DNA of 64,000 nucleotides from Streptomyces bungoensis (GTDB lineage: Bacteria; Actinomycetota; Actinomycetes; Streptomycetales; Streptomycetaceae). Numbering within the stretch: position 1 is the first letter of the stretch; every line of letters begins with the position of its first letter. The position numbers were made by a program, and so were the translations under genes. The stretch covers positions 615,434-679,433 of the forward strand of contig NZ_KQ948851.1 of assembly GCF_001514215.1 (NCBI RefSeq), written 5' to 3'. The notes under the pieces are model-generated. The model was not told the origin of the DNA, made no database searches, and worked only from the letters and a program-made list of their open reading frames with translations. Positions 58,645-64,000 of the stretch are shown piece after piece.

Positions 58645-61600
58645 TCAGGCGTCCGGCTCGAGGTGTTTGCGCGCGACCCAGGCGTCAGGCACAACGATCC
58701 ACTCGTCGAACCCCGCCTGGTACGGAACACTCTGCCCGGCCAACCGCGGCGCCCGTGCCGGATCGGACTGGGCGACGAGCAGCCACAGCGGGCTGCCGCC
58801 CTGCCGAGCCTCCTCCGCGAGCCGCCCGATCAGGTCGAGCGCGTCGTAGCGGGCCAGCACCGCAGTGTCGGTGAGCAACAGCGGACCATCGGCCTCCGCC
58901 AGCTGCTCCCGAAGCCGCGGCTCGATCCGCCCCCACGCCTTGTCGGTGCGTATGCGCAGCTGCTGGTGAGCCCGACTACCCGGCTCTGCGGCGTCCGCCT
59001 TGAGGACGGTCTCCCAGGTCGGACGGGCAGCCTCGCCGACCACGCCGCGTAGTTCGGCCACGAACAGTCCGGTCACCGAGACCGGCCGAGCCCTGTATGG
59101 TTCGCCGGCCAGCCGCCGCACCGCGTCCTCGGCCCGCCGCTGGGGCACGGTCAGGACTCGGAAGCCGTCCTGCTGCGCCGAGTGCATAAGTCGCTGCTCA
59201 GCCTTGACGGCAGCGGCGACGGCCGCGTCCGCGTCGTACTGGGTGGGGGCGGAGCGGCGAGCCGCCGAGGCGCCCCAACTCGCTGAGGTCAGCCCGGCAG
59301 TGGCGTCCCCGGAGGGGCGATCCGGGATGAGCCGGAGCACCTTGTCGTAGCGGGTGGCCAGTTTCAGGTCGAAGCCGGCCTGCTTCAGGGCGCGGACCAG
59401 GGCGCTGCCCGTGGGCAGCTCGCGCGGCGCCAGCGGATCGGTGCCCAGGTCGGGGAAGCGGGTGGCGACCCGCTTGTGCAGCGCGTCCACCGTCAGGCCC
59501 GGCTGCCGCTCCTCCTCGACGCCCGGCTGGACGGCGACCACGCCGGCCTGGGTGATCCGCAGTGCACGCACCAGGTCCAGGTCGCGCGGGTAGATCTCCA
59601 GGCGCGGGGTGAGCGCGGCCCGGGTGGAGGCGGCGACCGCGATCTCGGCCGTGCGCCGCTCGTCCCAGCCCAGGCTGCCCGGTGGCCGTCGCACCGCGTC
59701 CAGCTCGGTGAGGACCGTGCTCGCCGTCGGCAGGGACTCAAGCGCCGCGAGCCGGTCGGCCCGTACGCCCAGGTTCAGCGCGTACTCCTGCAGGGCGGGC
59801 AGCGCCGGGGTGTCCGGACCGTCCACGTCCTCCCGGACATCCAGGGCGAGCAGGCCGAGTACCGGATCGGCGCCCTTGGGCATGCGGGCGTGGAAGTAGC
59901 GGAAGAGCGGCGGGGACTCGTTGTCGTAACTCTCTCGTTCGACCACCGCACGCAGCAGCGACAGGGCGAGTGCACGCCGGTTGCGCCGCTCCACGTGCTG
60001 GGTGCCGCGCCGGGCGATAAGCGCATCGGCGAGTTCGATCACCGGGGCCACCCGACCGCGCTCAGCCAGGAGCTCCACCAACTGCTCACGGAGCAGCCCG
60101 AGGGCTGCGTCCTTGTACCAGCGCTCGCGCGCCTTCTTCACGATCTGCGGGATCCGGCCCGCCGTCAGGCCGACCGCATCGGCGACGTCCCGCTGCCGGA
60201 CCCAGGCCAGGCCCCCGGGCAGCGTGCCTGTCTCATCGGGCAGCCTCAGCAGCAGCCGGATTGCTTCGCGCTCCTTGGCGTTGGAGCGGGCACTACCGCT
60301 GGACGGCTTCGGCACCAGGCGGGCGGCGAGGGCGTCCAGGCTCAGGCCGCCCAGCACCTGCGGGTCGGTGACTTCCCCGGTGACCGACTCCGCGACCGCC
60401 CGCTCCAGGTCGGAGAGCTCCTGGCCCGCCGCCTTGCGGGCCTCCGCGCTGAGCGGCGCGGGAGCCGCCTTGCCCAGACGTGCGTTCCACTCTTTCTGCC
60501 GGCGCTGGATCTCCTCCCGGGTGCGCGAGCCCATGCCCGGCGCGGTGAGGAACTTCTTCGCCGAGTAGTCCAAGACGTCACCGACGGTGTTCAGCCCCAT
60601 CGCGAACAGCTGCGACTGCGCTGCGACCGTCAGACCCGCCACCGACAGCGGCGTTTTCCGGTCGGCGCGCTCGGCCTGCTGGTCGCGGACCTGCTCGGCA
60701 GAGACGTCGTCATCCTCCCGCCCGATCCGCGGCTGCGCAGCCGACCCGGCAACTGCGTCGGTGCCGCCGTTCGCCCCGCGCCCCGACTTCTCACCGTGCC
60801 CGGTGCTTGGCGCCGTCGTCTGCTGTGCGTCCAGGAAGATCCGCTGCCAGGCACGTTCCATCGGCTTGAGATCCGGGAAGCGGTCCTTCACATCCCGGGC
60901 CAGCGCCTTACGGAAGAACGCCACCAGGCCGTCCCGGACGGCCGGCTCGAAGGCGTCTGCCGCAAGCTGCGGGTACGGCCACTCCTTCGCATCCGTCTGC
61001 CGGGCCGTGACCGAGCCGTCGCCCCAGCGGGGCAGTTCGTTCGAGGCCATCTCGTGCAGCGTCACGGCCAGCGCGTACCGCTCGGCGTGCCCGTCGTACG
61101 AGCCGCGCGTGATGATGCCCACGAACGGGTCGAGATAGCCTTCGGTGCCCGCCTCGATCTCCTTCGCCGGGTACCCGGCGAGCGAGAAGTCGATCAGCAC
61201 CAGCTGCCGGGTGCCGTTGGGGCGGACCCGGATCGCGATGTTGTCCGGCTTCAGATCCCGGTGCCAGATCCCCTCCGCCTCCAGGTGCTCCACAGCACCG
61301 AAGAGGTACTTCCCGTATGCCTCCAGCTGGTCCATGCCCAGGCGGCCGTTGTCCCGCAGCTGGCGGGCCACGGTGTCCTCCCGGCGGCGCGGCCCCTTAC
61401 TCGCACTGCCGTCCTGGTCCTTCAGCTCCCGGCTGTCGCCCACGTACTCCAGAACCAGGACCCGGCGCCCGGCCAGTGTCAGCGGCTGCGGTTCGTACAG
61501 CGAGATGATGCTGGAGTCCCTGTGGATCCGGCCCAGGACCTCCGCCTCACGATCCAGGACAGCATGCTTGGCCTCGCTCAGCGCGACCTTCAGCACGGCC

Positions 61601-63315
61601 ACTGGCAGGCCGCCGCTGCGCCGAGGCTCGCCCTCCAGATCCCGCACCAGGAAGGCCCGCGCGGTCGAGCCTGTACCGAGGCGGCGCACGACTTCCCAGC
61701 GTCCGGCCAGTACGTCCCCGGCCACGGCCTCCAGCGGGTCCTTCTCCGGCTCGGATCTATTCTCGCCTGGACCGCCGTCCCCGCCCGCGCCTGCAGCCGC
61801 ATCCCCGCCGCCCGGGACCTCCTCGACGAATGCCTGCTCGACGTACTCCAGCATCTCCAGGAAGTCGTCGACCGTGGACAGACGCCGACCCGGTTCGTAC
61901 GCGGTGGAAGCCTCCACCAGATCGTCGATGTCCGGATTGAGACCGTCGACGAGCGCGCTGGGACGCAGACTCTCGCCGGCCTCCAGACGTGCCATGACCT
62001 CGCTCTGGCTCGCGCCAGGCGCTTGCCCGGTCACCAGCAGATACGTGAGCACGCCGAGCCCGTACACATCGAGGCGTACTGGATCGGCCTTCGGAATCCT
62101 CAGCTCCGGAGCCAGATAAGGATCTGCCTGCTCGGCGACATGGAACCCCGTCACGTTAGTCGGAGCCAGGGTCAGCGGCCGGCCGCGGCTGGAGCTTTGC
62201 CCAGTGGCGATCTGCCAATCCGCGATCTGCGTCCACGGACGCAGCCAGCGCTGCTCCTCGCCGAGCTCCCGCCCGCGTGGACCGCGGTCGCGCGGAATCA
62301 CATGCACCGCGTGCGCCGACAGCGTGCGGTGGTGGACCCGCCGGGAGTGCGCGGAGCGCACCGTCTCGGCAAGCTGCCGCACCAGCGCGAGGCGCCCCTG
62401 CAGGTCGAGACCCTCACCGTGCTGGACCAGGTAATCGTCCAGGCGCAGCGTCTCCGGGTGGTAGTCGAAGAGGATCGCGGGCCCGGCGGGATGCCCCGAC
62501 GGCAGATAATTCTTCAGCTGTACCGCACCGGGATGACGAAAACGGCTGAGTACCGATGCCTCGCGGGCGGCGGCACGCTCCACCGAGCGCCGCTCGTCGT
62601 CGGAGGCACCACGTTCACTGAGGAAGACCCGTACCCGTGCCAGATCGTGCAGCTGGGAATGGCGTCCCAGATAGTCGGCCCAGGACGGCCCGGAGTCGAA
62701 CGCCTTCGCCTCCAGGAGGTAGGAGCCCACCTCGTGCTGGCGGCGGATCGGTGCGATACGGAGCTTCTTCAGGGCTGCATCGACAAAGCGGGATGCCTCG
62801 GCTGTGATCTGGTAGCGGGCGTCTCCCGGCGGCACGGCCAGCATCTCCACCAGCTGCTTGACCGTGAACACGCCGTTCATGTCGGCAGCCGGAAGGTTCA
62901 CCTGAAGCTTGTCGTCCGTGAAGCAGACAGCCTCACCCACCCAGATCTTCGTTCGGTGCGCGGGCCGACCGGAGACGCCGTTGATCAGGCCCGACAGCTC
63001 CTTGGCCTTCCGGTTCGCCAGGTGCAGCGGATTGCCGTGCCGACGGCTGGTCCCGCTGGGCGTGGTCTGCACCCAGTCGTTGCCGCCGCCGTGGACCGAG
63101 CCGTGCCAGTCCTTCAACTCGACCAGGAAGACCCCGGCCGGCGCTACCACCAGAAGATCGACCTCACGGACGTGCCCGCTGTTCGCGGTGAACATGAAGT
63201 TCGTCCAGGCACGCCACGGCTCCTCATCTGGCAGACGTCGGCGGATCGCCTCAAGACCACGGCGCTCGTGCTCATACTCGGACTCGGTGACCGTCGTCCA
63301 CCGGTCTTCCAGCAT
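58645..63315 (-). CDS. pglW: BREX/Pgl kinase PglW with NERD domain
   Basis: A 1556-residue protein. Residues about 12-130 form a NERD domain (VREVDLLVVAPAGVFLVELKDWHG). About 210-495 is kinase-like but degenerate: the catalytic loop reads VHHRTL instead of HRD and the DFG position reads ADW. About 534-810 is a second kinase with intact WHRDLKPDN (684-692) and IDFSLAG (708-714). The rest is a long helical region with repeated HTH-like segments. GGGGAG four bases before the ATG. First gene of the six-gene operon. Confidence 0.94.
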   Translation of the reverse strand: MLEDRWTTVTESEYEHERRGLEAIRRRLPDEEPWRAWTNFMFTANSGHVREVDLLVVAPAGVFLVELKDWHGSVHGGGNDWVQTTPSGTSRRHGNPLHLANRKAKELSGLINGVSGRPAHRTKIWVGEAVCFTDDKLQVNLPAADMNGVFTVKQLVEMLAVPPGDARYQITAEASRFVDAALKKLRIAPIRRQHEVGSYLLEAKAFDSGPSWADYLGRHSQLHDLARVRVFLSERGASDDERRSVERAAAREASVLSRFRHPGAVQLKNYLPSGHPAGPAILFDYHPETLRLDDYLVQHGEGLDLQGRLALVRQLAETVRSAHSRRVHHRTLSAHAVHVIPRDRGPRGRELGEEQRWLRPWTQIADWQIATGQSSSRGRPLTLAPTNVTGFHVAEQADPYLAPELRIPKADPVRLDVYGLGVLTYLLVTGQAPGASQSEVMARLEAGESLRPSALVDGLNPDIDDLVEASTAYEPGRRLSTVDDFLEMLEYVEQAFVEEVPGGGDAAAGAGGDGGPGENRSEPEKDPLEAVAGDVLAGRWEVVRRLGTGSTARAFLVRDLEGEPRRSGGLPVAVLKVALSEAKHAVLDREAEVLGRIHRDSSIISLYEPQPLTLAGRRVLVLEYVGDSRELKDQDGSASKGPRRREDTVARQLRDNGRLGMDQLEAYGKYLFGAVEHLEAEGIWHRDLKPDNIAIRVRPNGTRQLVLIDFSLAGYPAKEIEAGTEGYLDPFVGIITRGSYDGHAERYALAVTLHEMASNELPRWGDGSVTARQTDAKEWPYPQLAADAFEPAVRDGLVAFFRKALARDVKDRFPDLKPMERAWQRIFLDAQQTTAPSTGHGEKSGRGANGGTDAVAGSAAQPRIGREDDDVSAEQVRDQQAERADRKTPLSVAGLTVAAQSQLFAMGLNTVGDVLDYSAKKFLTAPGMGSRTREEIQRRQKEWNARLGKAAPAPLSAEARKAAGQELSDLERAVAESVTGEVTDPQVLGGLSLDALAARLVPKPSSGSARSNAKEREAIRLLLRLPDETGTLPGGLAWVRQRDVADAVGLTAGRIPQIVKKARERWYKDAALGLLREQLVELLAERGRVAPVIELADALIARRGTQHVERRNRRALALSLLRAVVERESYDNESPPLFRYFHARMPKGADPVLGLLALDVREDVDGPDTPALPALQEYALNLGVRADRLAALESLPTASTVLTELDAVRRPPGSLGWDERRTAEIAVAASTRAALTPRLEIYPRDLDLVRALRITQAGVVAVQPGVEEERQPGLTVDALHKRVATRFPDLGTDPLAPRELPTGSALVRALKQAGFDLKLATRYDKVLRLIPDRPSGDATAGLTSASWGASAARRSAPTQYDADAAVAAAVKAEQRLMHSAQQDGFRVLTVPQRRAEDAVRRLAGEPYRARPVSVTGLFVAELRGVVGEAARPTWETVLKADAAEPGSRAHQQLRIRTDKAWGRIEPRLREQLAEADGPLLLTDTAVLARYDALDLIGRLAEEARQGGSPLWLLVAQSDPARAPRLAGQSVPYQAGFDEWIVVPDAWVARKHLEPDA

Positions 63316-63512
63316 GCGGCTCCCCGTCCGTGTCTGTAAGCCTGCCGCAGTTCCTGCCGCTGCGTTCAGGAAGCACAGCTCAACCCTCGGACCGAATCCT
63401 AAAGGGTGTCACTGACATCAAGAGCGGCCTGAGCGTGCTACGACCGAGGCCGCGGAATCCCAGACCCGGCGTTGATGGAACGGGGCAGAGTGCGCCGCGA
63501 ACGAATGTGCGC

Positions 63513-63556
63513 GGGATCGCCGGTTTTACCAACCGGCGATCCCGCGCTACGTTGCC
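63513..63556 (+). promoter_or_regulatory. Palindrome-promoter repeat, copy 3
   Basis: GGGATCGCCGGTT-TTACC-AACCGGCGATCCC, 13-bp perfect arms, then GCGCTACGTTGCC. TTTACC (63525-63530), 17 bases, TACGTT (63548-63553). It starts 34 bases downstream of the leftward DUF317 stop codon, so it could alternatively be that gene's terminator. Confidence 0.6.
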
Positions 63557-63576
63557 GCGCTCGTGTGCGCCAATGA

Positions 63577-64000
63577 TCAGCGTGAACGGCTGACGGCTGG
63601 GTCGGCCGTAAACATGGGCGTGGCCGGGGGACTGGTAGCGAGGCTGGTCCTGTGTTCGCGGCCCGCAGGCTGTGCCTGGTGCGTGCCGGTCTCGTGGGCG
63701 AGGGTTTCGGCGAGGCCGGCCAGCAGTGAACTCGGGGTGTGCGGGGACGCGGTGATGGCCCAGGTGGGCCGGTCCGGTCCGGGGCCGGCCCAGACGGTCC
63801 AGGTGGCCAGGTTCTGATTCGGGTGTTGTGCTGTGAAGGCGTCGAACTGGACGCCCACGTTCCCGTCGGGGGATGTCCAGCGGATCCATCGCCCGTCCAC
63901 GGTGTGCTTCCATCCGGCGTCGGAGAGCGGCTGGGTGGCCGCGGTGACCATCTTCTCGTCCACCGGGACGCCGGTGGTCGTGTCCCAGCCGTCGCCGTCA
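63577..64000 (-). CDS. DUF317-domain protein (5' end beyond window)
   Basis: The last 141 codons of a leftward gene running off the right edge. DGRWIRWTSPDGNVGVQFDAF, TWTVWAGPGPDRPTWAITASPHTPSSLLAGLAETLAHETG is the DUF317 pattern, a family largely confined to Streptomyces and often near mobile regions. Function unknown. The C-terminal 35 residues are low-complexity. Confidence 0.75.
   Translation of the reverse strand, partial: DGDGWDTTTGVPVDEKMVTAATQPLSDAGWKHTVDGRWIRWTSPDGNVGVQFDAFTAQHPNQNLATWTVWAGPGPDRPTWAITASPHTPSSLLAGLAETLAHETGTHQAQPAGREHRTSLATSPPATPMFTADPAVSRSR

Noticed and set aside
59476..63339. A 1287-codon plus-strand frame across pglW
   Set aside because: Antisense shadow of pglW, which carries intact kinase and NERD motifs.

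Overview
The window is high-GC actinobacterial DNA and almost certainly a Streptomyces chromosome. It carries a Pgl-type BREX operon, IS110-family elements, TTGCNN-N5-NNGCAA operators like those of the Streptomyces nickel regulator Nur, and many overlapping GTGA/ATGA start-stop junctions. I saw no rRNA, tRNA or CRISPR array. All identifications come from reading the sequence; no database search was run.

Left third (1-27.9 kb), metals and cobalamin. After a COG4705 membrane protein, a small monooxygenase and a GNAT-tsaD pair comes a large cobalamin locus: cobL, cobM, cbiD, cobK, cobIJ, cobH, cobG and cobN, the last behind a cobalamin riboswitch. Interleaved are a NiCoT nickel/cobalt permease (nicT), a Fur/Nur-like regulator, the iron superoxide dismutase sodF and a nikABCDE-type ABC importer. 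Five matching operators (TGC-N9-GCA core) lie at tsaD/cobL, nicT, the cobN-nur gap, sodF and nikA, so this looks like a compact nickel/cobalt economy locus. The operator in the cobN-nur gap overlaps a good promoter with no protein gene behind it but a strong hairpin about 100 nt downstream, which suggests a regulated small RNA. The sodF 3' UTR resembles the source of the known s-SodF RNA. The nik operon ended in a GNAT gene that is now frameshifted and split by an IS110-type element. A Sua5-type tsaC and a beta-carbonic anhydrase close this part.

Middle (28-30.6 kb): a second IS110-family element and about 1 kb of gene-free DNA with strong hairpins.

Right half (30.6-63.3 kb), a defence island. 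A complete Wadjet operon (jetABCD) is followed by a convergent three-gene set: a metallo-beta-lactamase-fold hydrolase, a four-helix membrane protein, and an HNH nuclease fused to a degenerate DnaQ-like domain. This set is the best candidate for an undescribed system. Next is a graveyard of a serine recombinase, an IS110 fragment, an excisionase-like protein and a NucS-like nuclease. A complete type 2 BREX operon (pglW-pglX-pglY-pglZ-brxD-brxHI) follows, its 3' edge abutting a truncated methyltransferase. A 25-bp palindrome joined to a conserved GCTAYGTTGC block occurs three times (42.3, 43.7 and 63.5 kb) at module borders. A DUF317 gene runs off the right edge.
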